A stretch of DNA of 64,000 nucleotides, from positions 62,001 through 126,000 of the forward strand of contig NZ_RAXV01000001.1 in NCBI RefSeq assembly GCF_003611465.1, written 5' to 3'. Made by a program: the position numbers and the translations under genes. A model generated the notes under the pieces. The model was given only the letters and a program-made list of their open reading frames with translations. It did no database searches and was not told where the DNA came from. Positions 29,147 to 37,062 of this stretch are shown here, one piece after another; position 1 is the first letter of the stretch, and each line of letters opens with the position of its first letter. The DNA is from Acinetobacter tianfuensis. Lineage in GTDB: Bacteria > Pseudomonadota > Gammaproteobacteria > Pseudomonadales > Moraxellaceae.

Positions 29147-29275
29147 AGGGGGGATTGCCTCACTGCAATATCTATGGGAGCTCTTGTATAAGCTGCCTTG
29201 TTAGAATTATATGATTTCCTTGGCAGTATAACGGTTTTCATACTGCTTGGCATTGGTTTTATATGGATTATCAGG

Positions 29276-29306
29276 TTAAAAAACCACTGCGGCAGCAGTG
29301 GTTTTT
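29276..29306 (-). terminator. Terminator of cysH
   Basis: An 11-bp perfect stem (29280-29290 with 29295-29305) with a 4-base loop and T runs on both strands; it lies just past the cysH stop codon on the minus strand. Confidence 0.9.
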
Positions 29307-29310
29307 TACT

Positions 29311-30045
29311 TTACTTTTTAAGATTTCCTGCATGCAGGCCGCACTCTTTATGGGTGGCATCTTCCCACCACCAACGGCCTTCGCGCTCATGCTGATTTGG
29401 CAAAACAGGACGGGTGCAAGGTTCGCAGCCAATAGACGTAAAACCGCGCTCATGCAGTGGATTGTATGGAATTTCCATCAGGCGGATATAGTTCCAAACA
29501 TCTGCACTCGACCAGTTTGCCAGCGGATTGTATTTAATCAGCTGCTTGCCGGGGCCTGAAAAACCAGGATCTGCCTGTACGACAGGGATTTCATTACGTG
29601 TGCCGGGGCTTTGGTCTTTACGCTGACCCGTAATCCAGCCATCTAAAGTTGCCAGTTTTTTGCGTAGAGGCTGTACTTTTCGGATGCCGCAGCATTCCTT
29701 ATGGTCATCTTCGTAGAAGCTGAAAAAGCCTTTTTCTGTCACCAACTTTTGCATAGCTTCTGTTTCAGGGAAACAAATTTCAATGTCAATATTATAGTGT
29801 TTGCGCACTTGTTCGATAAATTGATAAGTCTCTGCATGCAAACGGCCCGTATCTAGGCTGAATACACGAAAAGGCTTGCCTAAGTGTGATGCCATATCAA
29901 TCAGCACTACATCTTCTGCACCTGAAAATGAAATCGCAAGTTCACCTTCTTGGCTCAGCGCAAGTTCTAAAATTTCGTTTGGAGATTTGTTGGTATATTC
30001 AGATGCCAGAGCATCCACAATATCAATAGTCGGAATAGTCGTCAT
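29311..30045 (-). CDS. cysH: Adenylyl-/phosphoadenylyl-sulfate reductase
   Basis: A 244-residue assimilatory sulfate reductase that makes sulfite from APS or PAPS with thioredoxin. Besides the catalytic Cys235 (KECGLH), it has the paired cysteines Cys118-Cys119 (ECCGIRK) and Cys207/Cys210 (GCEPC) that bind a [4Fe-4S] cluster. That cluster marks the APS-using branch (as in Pseudomonas) and is absent from the E. coli PAPS enzyme. The P-loop-like [10 protein letters not shown] lies near residue 40. Single gene, divergent from thrH. Confidence 0.95.
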   Translation of the reverse strand: MTTIPTIDIVDALASEYTNKSPNEILELALSQEGELAISFSGAEDVVLIDMASHLGKPFRVFSLDTGRLHAETYQFIEQVRKHYNIDIEICFPETEAMQKLVTEKGFFSFYEDDHKECCGIRKVQPLRKKLATLDGWITGQRKDQSPGTRNEIPVVQADPGFSGPGKQLIKYNPLANWSSADVWNYIRLMEIPYNPLHERGFTSIGCEPCTRPVLPNQHEREGRWWWEDATHKECGLHAGNLKK

Positions 30046-30255
30046 GTGTATCCTGGCAATAGGCTTGGAAACTTCAAACCCATATTAATTTATTTCATAT
30101 CTATTTTAATAGAAAAGCAAAAGCCGACTTATTAATAAAAATTAGATTGATATGAAAAAAATAGAATTAATAAAACCGAGCCTTTATATATAAACTTCGG
30201 ATATGATAGATATAACTTTTAATAACTTTTTACAATAGTGACATTGGGAGAACCC

Positions 30256-30873
30256 ATGGAAATCGTATGTCTAGATCTTGAGGGCGTGTTAGTTCCAGAA
30301 ATTTGGATTAACTTTGCAAAAAAAACTGGCATTAAAGCGCTTGAGGCAACCACACGTGATATTCCAGACTACGATGTGCTGATGACACAGCGTTTGAATA
30401 TTTTGAAAGAACATGGTTTAGGCCTGAACGATATTCAAGACGTTATTGCTGATATGGGGCCTTTTGAAGGCGCTAAAGAATTTGTAGAGTGGGTGCGTAC
30501 GCATTTCCAATTAATCATTTTATCTGACACTTTTTATGAGTTTGCGCACCCGCTGATGAAGCAGCTCGGCTGGCCGACAATTTTCTGCCACAAGTTGGAA
30601 ACTGATGAAAAAGGCATGATTACTGCGTATAAATTACGTCAGCCTGATCAAAAGCGTAAAGCGGTACAAGCGCTGCATGGTTTAAATTTCCGTGTAATTG
30701 CTGCAGGCGATTCTTATAACGACACCACAATGCTCGGTGAAGCAGACAAGGGTTTCTTATTTGATGCGCCAGAAAATGTGATTGCTCAATTTCCGCAGTT
30801 CCCGCCTATTCATGGCTATGAAGCATTGAAACAAGCGATTCGTGAAGCGTCAGTACGCGATATTCCAAACTAA
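30256..30873 (+). CDS. thrH: Bifunctional phosphoserine phosphatase/homoserine phosphotransferase
   Basis: A 205-residue HAD-superfamily protein close to Pseudomonas ThrH, which dephosphorylates phosphoserine and can move the phosphate to homoserine. The N-terminal MEIVCLDLEGVLVPEIWINF carries the nucleophile Asp and matches ThrH. ILSDTFYEFAHPL and AAGDSYNDTTML are HAD motifs II and IV. The ATG at 30256, behind GGGAG, fits the family length better than a GTG at 30238. Confidence 0.93.
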   Translation: MEIVCLDLEGVLVPEIWINFAKKTGIKALEATTRDIPDYDVLMTQRLNILKEHGLGLNDIQDVIADMGPFEGAKEFVEWVRTHFQLIILSDTFYEFAHPLMKQLGWPTIFCHKLETDEKGMITAYKLRQPDQKRKAVQALHGLNFRVIAAGDSYNDTTMLGEADKGFLFDAPENVIAQFPQFPPIHGYEALKQAIREASVRDIPN

Positions 30874-30886
30874 GTATTTGGACCAT

Positions 30887-30913
30887 AAAAAAGGCGCATT
30901 AAGCGCCTTTTTT
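30887..30913. terminator. Bidirectional terminator of thrH and the first FadL-type gene
   Basis: GGCGC/GCGCC core stem extended by A/T pairs with a 5-base loop, flanked by A6 and T6. Confidence 0.9.
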
Positions 30914-30929
30914 ATTTAAATGATTTCTA

Positions 30930-32075
30930 TTAGAAGCGGTAACCGATTTTCATGCCATAGCCGAGAGCATAATTATCTGCAAAAGATGCTTTGACGTCAC
31001 CTCCAGTCTGAGCTTCTGCATCACCCAGCCAGAAATATTTTATACCAGCTTGAATAAAATAATTTGCGGCAGGGCTATATTGACCGCCTAGGCCGATACT
31101 CCAATAGCCTTCAGTCGGGCCAAGTGTAGTCACGGGGTTGCCAGCGCCTGAATCCCAGCCGATTGCAGCTGTACCAGCCCATTGATCATTAAATTTGCGC
31201 GATAAACCTGCTGTTACGGAGTATTGATCATCTGAATAATTAATCAGGTCTTGACCTTTAGTTGCAAGAAATTTAGGACTAACAACAAATTGGTCCCAAT
31301 GTACCCAGCGTAAATTAGCAAATACCAGAGTGTTTACCGCAATCCCTGTTTGTAAATCAATATTCACTGATTGAGGTGTAATTGCATCTAAGTCTGAAGT
31401 TAATAATTGCAATGTACCAATTGGTGTTGTCATTGTTTCTGTAGCTTTAGCCTTGTGTTTAATTTCAGAGCGATAGGTCACAGCAGCTTTTAAAGCAATT
31501 TCAGGAATTTGGTATGCAAAGCCCGCTGCCCAGCCATAGGCATCTTCTTGATCGACTTTAATATTGTAACCGCTTAAACCAGTGGGAGCGGGGCCTCCGT
31601 ATGCATTACCGCGTAAAGAAATATCCGCTTTGACGGTTTGCCATACTGGACCTGCGTAGATATTCCAGTTTTCAGTGGGTTGATAACCGATTAAAGCGGT
31701 TAAGTTATTGGTGCGTACTTTTACTTTTGTGCCTTCTTGGCTGTTGTCGAAAGTGCCAGTGTCAATACCGTAAGTTGCGTCAGCGCCAAAGGGCTGATCA
31801 TACAAAAGGCCTAAAGAAATTTTATCAGTTGCTTGCACTTTTACTGCAGCAGTAGGGAAGTAGTAATCATCACCCATATCGCTTAGAGATTTTTTGTCCA
31901 AATGCGATGAACCTTCTACTGTTGGATCAAGGACTGTGAAAGAGGCTTCTGCATAGTTGTCTGGCTGTAAAAATGCAGCGATAGATTGGCCTGAACGGTC
32001 TAGGCCAGCAGCAAATATTGAAGAAGCTGGCAATGCAGTAAATAAAATAGCGGTACTTAAGCGGCTGAGTTTCAT
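30930..32075 (-). CDS. FadL/TodX-family outer membrane transporter (copy 1)
   Basis: A 381-residue outer-membrane beta-barrel of the OMPP1/FadL/TodX family, which takes up long-chain fatty acids and hydrophobic aromatics. The start MKLSRLSTAILF at 32075 has an AGGGAAAAG ribosome site; an upstream in-frame start at 32120 is unlikely. The signal peptide ends near SIFAAGLDRSG; alternating barrel strands end in a C-terminal Phe (KIGYRF) as required by the BAM machinery. A paralogue lies directly upstream with shared segments (GLDRSGQSI, TLGPTEGYWS), so the pair arose by duplication. Substrate unknown. Confidence 0.9.
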   Translation of the reverse strand: MKLSRLSTAILFTALPASSIFAAGLDRSGQSIAAFLQPDNYAEASFTVLDPTVEGSSHLDKKSLSDMGDDYYFPTAAVKVQATDKISLGLLYDQPFGADATYGIDTGTFDNSQEGTKVKVRTNNLTALIGYQPTENWNIYAGPVWQTVKADISLRGNAYGGPAPTGLSGYNIKVDQEDAYGWAAGFAYQIPEIALKAAVTYRSEIKHKAKATETMTTPIGTLQLLTSDLDAITPQSVNIDLQTGIAVNTLVFANLRWVHWDQFVVSPKFLATKGQDLINYSDDQYSVTAGLSRKFNDQWAGTAAIGWDSGAGNPVTTLGPTEGYWSIGLGGQYSPAANYFIQAGIKYFWLGDAEAQTGGDVKASFADNYALGYGMKIGYRF

Positions 32076-32330
32076 ACTTTTCCCTGTTGTAGGTTTTGAT
32101 GAGAGATCAATGCGGGGCAAAGTAACACATTCAAAAAAGGAGTAAATACTCAGCTCTGCTCTAGAAATGAACTGGATAATACAAAAAAAAGGCTTGAATA
32201 GAGTAAAAGATCTAAATGTTGTTTGTATCTTTATGATTTATAAGTAAAAAAATAGAGTAAATGTTTTAAAAGATGTTTTAGTGAGTTAAAAGTTAAATGA
32301 CTGTTTTTAAAGCAAACGGTTTAGAAAGCA

Positions 32331-32360
32331 AAAGACCATAGCGAACTATGGTCTTTTTGG
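32331..32360 (-). terminator. Terminator after the second FadL-type gene
   Basis: Perfect 11-bp stem (32331-32341 with 32346-32356) with CGAA loop; T run on the minus strand is short, with a longer one on the plus strand. Confidence 0.75.
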
Positions 32361-32373
32361 CTATGCAGCTAAA

Positions 32374-33609
32374 TTAGAACTTGTAACCGATTTTCAAGCC
32401 ATAAGCCCAAGCATCGTTGTCTTCAAATTCTGCAACTTGTGCGGCAACAGCATTACCTGGAATTGAATAAGTGCCTGAGTGTGCTGTAGCATCGCCTAGC
32501 ATTAAGTACTTAACACCAGCCGCAATGAAATAGTTTGGAGCGGGGCTAAACTGTGCACCTAATCCAACACTCCAGTAGCCTTCAGTTGGGCCAAGTGTGG
32601 ATACGGGATTACCCGCGCCAGTGTCGTAACCTACAGAGACATTACCAGCCCAATGATCAGTAAATTTACGGCCTACACCGACTGTCGCAGAAATTTGGTC
32701 ATCAGAATAATCAACTAAATTGAAGCCTTTTGTATAAAGACCGCCAGTTGCTGCAGCTGATGCAGCCTCTGAACCTTTGCCAAATTTATATGGACGGATG
32801 GAGAAATCTTTCCAATTTACCCAGCGCACATTTGCGAAAGCAACTGTGTTTGCCATGATGCCAGTTTGCAAATCAAGGTTAACTGATTGAGGTGTTGTAA
32901 TATCAGTAGAACCAGTATCAGCAGGGTTGTTAATAATTGTAGTGATAGGTCCAGCACCTGTTGACTGTTCTTTTACATTTACTTCATGTTCAATTTCTGA
33001 ACGATAAGTTACAGAAGCTTTTAATGCAATTTCAGGAATTTGATATGCAAAACCAGCTAGCCAGCCGACTGCAGAATCTTCACCGATGTTAGCATTATAA
33101 GCACCGAATGCTGTTGCTCCACCGTATGCTGCGCCACGTAATTGAACATTACCTTTTACTGTTTGATAAACAGGGCCAGCATAAAAATTGAAATTTTCAG
33201 TCGGCTGGTATCCAAAAATAAATGAAAGGTTTTGTGTTTCAACTTCAACTTCTGTTGATTCGCCTGCTGCATTATTAAATACATTTAGAGCAGTTGGAGA
33301 GTAGGTTGCAGCTGCTCCAAAAGGCTGGTCATAAATAAGACCAAATGAGAAATTAGACGTTGGTTGAAGTTTTAATGCAACATTATAAAATTGATAGTCA
33401 TCAGCCATTTCACCAGTACTTACACTTGGTGCTGCTTTAAAGTGACCTGAAACATTTGGATCTAAAACAGAAATGCCTGCTTCAAAGTAGTTGCCAGGCT
33501 GTAAAAAAGCTGAGATTGATTGACCAGAACGATCTAGCGCTGCTGCAAATACACCAGTCGCTGGCAATGTTGCAAGAATTAAGGCTGTAGTGAGCTTTTT
33601 TAATTTCAT
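32374..33609 (-). CDS. FadL/TodX-family outer membrane transporter (copy 2)
   Basis: A 411-residue paralogue of the downstream FadL-type gene. The start MKLKKLTTALIL at 33609 follows an AAGGAAAG ribosome site. The signal peptide ends near VFAAALDRSG and the C-terminus is KIGYKF, with the terminal Phe of outer-membrane barrels. It differs from copy 1 by insertions in loops, for example around residues 230-250 and 280-300, which could change specificity. A terminator and 255 bases separate the two genes, so they are probably transcribed independently. Confidence 0.9.
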   Translation of the reverse strand: MKLKKLTTALILATLPATGVFAAALDRSGQSISAFLQPGNYFEAGISVLDPNVSGHFKAAPSVSTGEMADDYQFYNVALKLQPTSNFSFGLIYDQPFGAAATYSPTALNVFNNAAGESTEVEVETQNLSFIFGYQPTENFNFYAGPVYQTVKGNVQLRGAAYGGATAFGAYNANIGEDSAVGWLAGFAYQIPEIALKASVTYRSEIEHEVNVKEQSTGAGPITTIINNPADTGSTDITTPQSVNLDLQTGIMANTVAFANVRWVNWKDFSIRPYKFGKGSEAASAAATGGLYTKGFNLVDYSDDQISATVGVGRKFTDHWAGNVSVGYDTGAGNPVSTLGPTEGYWSVGLGAQFSPAPNYFIAAGVKYLMLGDATAHSGTYSIPGNAVAAQVAEFEDNDAWAYGLKIGYKF

Positions 33610-34528
33610 TCTTTGTCTTTCCTTAGTGTGCAAATTGAACTTACTGCATTTTATTTTGAGTTAAGCGAATACTGGCTAATGCATTTCCAATAGGTTTATT
33701 TGTTACGCCATGTGACAAAAATATCACAAAAAAAATAAGAGTAAATGCTCTATAGGTAAAAAAATTAAAAACTTGCACTTAAAATAGAGTAATAAGCCTA
33801 TTTTTTTCCTAATTGATACAAGTAAGGTTTTGTTATTTATTAATAAAAGTTTTTTATTTTAAAAAAAAAGACGAATACTGGACTTGTGTTCTAATTTTAA
33901 ACAGATGTTTAGCCGCATGGGGGGAAAATGAGCAGTATTTCGTGTCTAGCAGATCGAGGGTTATGATCTATTTGCCTTCTTTTTAGAATATAAAACAGCT
34001 GTATTTACTCTTTTATAATAGGCATTGAGAGGGCTCTGATTTGAATGAAATTTTGCACTGTCCGTGTTAGAGGTTAAGTATTTTTTCTTGATTGATTGCG
34101 CCTAAATGAACCACACAGATTGCGAAATGATATTTAGTTATGGGAACAAAAAAAACAATGGTTTCTTGCTGTAAAATCCCTTTAGAAATAGGCATAACTT
34201 AATGCTCTGGCTTTTTTAGGTGCTGGAGTTATTCTCTGCTTGAATAGGAAAGTTCGATACGATAGCAATGCTTGAAGCTGCTATTATCAATAAAAAATGT
34301 GATTTTAATTGGTCATTTAAATGTGCTGGTGATTGGAGTGGCATGCGGCCATTTTACCGCGTCATACTCGGTACCATCGGCTTTGACAAGTGATGGGATA
34401 AAGAGAGTTTGCTGATTTTAAAAGATTAATTTTTTTTGGTGTAATCATCAAGCAAATTAAGTTGAAAAATAGTTGTTTGATTAATATATTAATTAAATTT
34501 AAGTTTGGGATTCTTAAGAATTCACTCT
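33610..34528. other. Long AT-rich intergenic region
   Basis: About 920 bases without an intact gene. It holds the promoter of the second FadL-type gene near 33620-33850. At 34481-34500 lies a copy of the 20-base motif also found in the hpa promoter. No other structure could be supported. Confidence 0.55.
34481..34500 (+). promoter_or_regulatory. Copy of the hpa-promoter repeat unit
   Basis: The 20 bases TTAATATATTAATTAAATTT are identical to 50603-50622 in the hpaA/hpaG promoter. It stands just upstream of the GMC oxidoreductase remnant and the aldehyde dehydrogenase gene. A regulator site is inferred. Confidence 0.5.
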
Positions 34529-34716
34529 TGTATGAACATGCCGTATGGGAAAAATATTCAGGATTCAGCAGGAGATTTAAGCTTGCCAGTACATGGTATT
34601 TCGCAGCTGAGCGTGATTGATTGTTCTATATTTCCTTTATTCCAAGCGGTAATACTAATGTGCTGGCTATTGCGGCTGCAGAAAACGGAGTGGAGCTGCT
34701 GATTGCAGTAAGGTGA
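34529..34716 (+). pseudogene. Remnant of a GMC oxidoreductase (C-terminal end)
   Basis: Two adjoining frames together encode the C-terminus of a glucose-methanol-choline oxidoreductase. VHGISQLSVIDCSIFP is in the first frame, then IPSGNTNVLAIAAAENGVEL in the frame starting at 34639. The break is between 34634 and 34641 and fits loss of one base. In GMC enzymes these segments form the continuous block (VHG..LRVIDASIMPTIPSGNTN) with the active-site loop. The rest of the ~530-residue enzyme is not seen. It lies directly before an aldehyde dehydrogenase, the usual partner for alcohol oxidation. Not functional. Confidence 0.8.
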
Positions 34717-34821
34717 TATTTTCATCAGGTCATCTTGAAAGTTCATCCTTTAGGATGAGTTCGTTATTTGGATTCATCGCTAAAATGCGTTTAATCCGAC
34801 TAAATAAATAGGGAAATGATA

Positions 34822-36228
34822 ATGAACACAGATTTAATTATTCATGGTCAGGCTATTCAGGGTGAAGCGCCAGTATTTTCAGTGATTAACCCTGCAAATG
34901 AAGCGGTGCTGGCAAAGGTGGCTGGCGCTAGTATGGCACAAGTCAATCAAGCGATTGACTCTGCTGCTGAAGCCTTTAAGTTATGGAAAAATACGACTGA
35001 TGATTCAGTGAATGAACTTTTCTTAAAAATTGCTGCAGATATACGCGCTGCCAAAGATGAAATTGCGAAGCTGATTACTTTAGAACAAGGTAAAACTTTG
35101 CCGATGGCGCAATTTGAAGTTGAGGCAGGCGCGGGCTGGATTGAATATCTAACCAGTTTAGAAATTCCTGTCGAAACAATTGCAGACCCGAGCGGTAAAA
35201 CCATTAAGGTTTATAATCGTCCTTTGGGAGTGGTTGCATCTGTAACGCCATGGAATTGGCCATTTATGATTGCGGTTTGGCATATTTTCCCAGCGTTAAA
35301 AACCAAGAACTGTGTGGTGAATAAACCTTCTGAATATACACCGCTGAGTACAATTAAACTGGTTGAAATTATTAACCGCCATGTGCCGCAAGGCGTATGT
35401 AATATTGTTTTGGGTAAGGGGAATATCGGTCAGGCTTTAACAGAACATCCTGCTGTAAATAAAGTTGCATTTACGGGCTCTACCCGTACAGGGCAAAGCA
35501 TTTTGAGTCACTCTGTGACTTCGCTTAAAAGTGTTGTGCTGGAGTTGGGCGGGAATGATGCTGGGATTGTATTGGAAGATGCTGATATTGATGCAGCGGC
35601 AGAAAAGATTTTTGGCTCAGCTTTTTTAAATGCGGGTCAAACATGCGCTGCGCTTAAGCGTTTGTATGTGCATGAAAGTATTTATGATGTTTTGACTGCC
35701 AAATTAGCTGCTATTGCAGATGCTCAAGTTGTGGGTGATGGCATGGATGCTCAAGTGAGTTTTGGACCTGTGCAAAATAAAATGCAGTATGAAAAAGTCA
35801 AAGCGCTTATTGCGGATGCAGCAGCGCAGGGCGGTCAAATTATGACAGCATCAAAACGGCTGCCTGAATCTGGTTACTATATTGCACCGACGATTATCGC
35901 AAATGTTCAAGAAGGAATTGCTGTGGTGGATGAGGAGCAGTTTGGCCCAGTTTTGCCTGTTTTGAAGTTTAGTACTGTAGATGAAGTCTTACAGCGCAGC
36001 AATGCAACTGAATTTGGTCTAGGCGGTTCAGTGTGGAGCAAAAATTTAGAACGTGCAGAGCAAATTGCCGGCAGAATGGAAACTGGTACAGTTTGGATTA
36101 ATAGTCATTCAGACTTGTCTCCAGCAGCGGCATTTGGCGGCTGGAAAATGTCAGGTTTAGGTTACTCATTTGGTTTGGACGGTTTGTTATTATTTACGCA
36201 TAAACAAGCTGTTCATATTACGCCATAA
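34822..36228 (+). CDS. NAD(P)-dependent aldehyde dehydrogenase
   Basis: A 468-residue ALDH superfamily enzyme oxidising an aldehyde to the acid. The catalytic cysteine Cys275 (NAGQTCAALKR) and general base Glu241 (LELGGNDAG) are present, as is TPWNWPF in the cofactor region. ATG 34822 is preferred over 34816 because AGGGA lies 7 bases before it. The remnant GMC oxidoreductase upstream could once have made its substrate; the amine oxidase TynA 0.8 kb downstream could also supply phenylacetaldehydes. Specificity is not decided by sequence. It ends at a terminator. Confidence 0.9.
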   Translation: MNTDLIIHGQAIQGEAPVFSVINPANEAVLAKVAGASMAQVNQAIDSAAEAFKLWKNTTDDSVNELFLKIAADIRAAKDEIAKLITLEQGKTLPMAQFEVEAGAGWIEYLTSLEIPVETIADPSGKTIKVYNRPLGVVASVTPWNWPFMIAVWHIFPALKTKNCVVNKPSEYTPLSTIKLVEIINRHVPQGVCNIVLGKGNIGQALTEHPAVNKVAFTGSTRTGQSILSHSVTSLKSVVLELGGNDAGIVLEDADIDAAAEKIFGSAFLNAGQTCAALKRLYVHESIYDVLTAKLAAIADAQVVGDGMDAQVSFGPVQNKMQYEKVKALIADAAAQGGQIMTASKRLPESGYYIAPTIIANVQEGIAVVDEEQFGPVLPVLKFSTVDEVLQRSNATEFGLGGSVWSKNLERAEQIAGRMETGTVWINSHSDLSPAAAFGGWKMSGLGYSFGLDGLLLFTHKQAVHITP

Positions 36229-36238
36229 CTATATTTAG

Positions 36239-36264
36239 CCCTTTGCAGGAAGCAAAGGGTTTTT
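36239..36264 (+). terminator. Terminator of the aldehyde dehydrogenase gene
   Basis: 8-bp stem CCCTTTGC/GCAAAGGG with a 5-base loop and T5. Confidence 0.88.
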
Positions 36265-36312
36265 GGGCGCATATATTGCTAATTATATTTCCGAACAGGA
36301 TAGGTGGAAATA

Positions 36313-36978
36313 ATGTTTAATCATCAATTTGTAAATGAGTTCAGTCAAAATTTTATTGAACAGGTCAATCGAGTTTTAAGTTTTGATAGTTATTTGGTGT
36401 ATTCGATAGATAATATAAATCATGCTTATGATTATCAGGGTTTTAATATCTCAAATAAGTCTTTAACAGAATATTTAAACTATAAAGTTGAAAATGATCC
36501 TGTGTCATTTAAAAAATATTTTAATGAAAAAGATCACTGTGTTGAATTACTGAGCCAACATTGCTGTGATGAGGATTATGATGATTTTATGCAGCGCTGG
36601 AAAGTGCAGGATACGGCAGAAATCTTTTTTAGGAAGCGTAATGGTGAGCCAGCATTAGGCTTAAGTATTGTTCGTGAAGGCGATAGCGCGCTTTTTAATG
36701 AGCAAGAAAAAACTGTGCTGGAGGCTTTTTGTGAACTGTCAAAGCGGTATTTTTTCACTCAGACAGACTCGCTTGAAATAACTGATGTATATCGCAGTTT
36801 TCAATTTACTAAAAAAGAAACGCTGGTGCTTGAGCTGATTTTGCAGGGGTTTAGTAATCAAGCCATTTCAGTTCATTTAAATTGCAGTTTAGCAACAGTT
36901 AAAACGCATGTTCAGCATATATTTCAAAAAACCAATCTAAATAGCCGTCAAGAAATTATGATTAAGTTTTTAAAGTGA
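36313..36978 (+). CDS. LuxR-family transcriptional regulator
   Basis: A 221-residue regulator. The C-terminal ~60 residues are a GerE/LuxR helix-turn-helix (FTKKETLVLELILQGFSNQA, then LATVKTHVQHIFQKTNL). The N-terminal ~150 residues have no clear acyl-homoserine lactone or response-receiver signature, so the signal is unknown. The ATG at 36313 has AGGTGGA in front; a GTG at 36304 would overlap that site. It sits between the aldehyde dehydrogenase and the amine oxidase, both on the same strand, and may control one or both. Codon usage is AT-rich. Confidence 0.88.
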   Translation: MFNHQFVNEFSQNFIEQVNRVLSFDSYLVYSIDNINHAYDYQGFNISNKSLTEYLNYKVENDPVSFKKYFNEKDHCVELLSQHCCDEDYDDFMQRWKVQDTAEIFFRKRNGEPALGLSIVREGDSALFNEQEKTVLEAFCELSKRYFFTQTDSLEITDVYRSFQFTKKETLVLELILQGFSNQAISVHLNCSLATVKTHVQHIFQKTNLNSRQEIMIKFLK

Positions 36979-37005
36979 AAAATCATCCTTTGGGTGGATT
37001 TTTTA
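36977..37005 (+). terminator. Terminator of the LuxR-type gene
   Basis: Stem CATCC/GGGTG with one bulge extended by A/T pairs and followed by T6; overlaps the stop codon region. Confidence 0.7.
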
Positions 37006-37062
37006 TCGATTGAATTACATTAATTTACAGCCATAGCCGTGTTTATTATGGATTTTGGAACA

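Noticed and set aside
34285-34400. Possible coding remnant (frames giving VLVIGVACG or GDWSGMRPFYRVILG)
   Set aside because: Two overlapping frames each look mildly protein-like, but neither matches a family well enough to be called.
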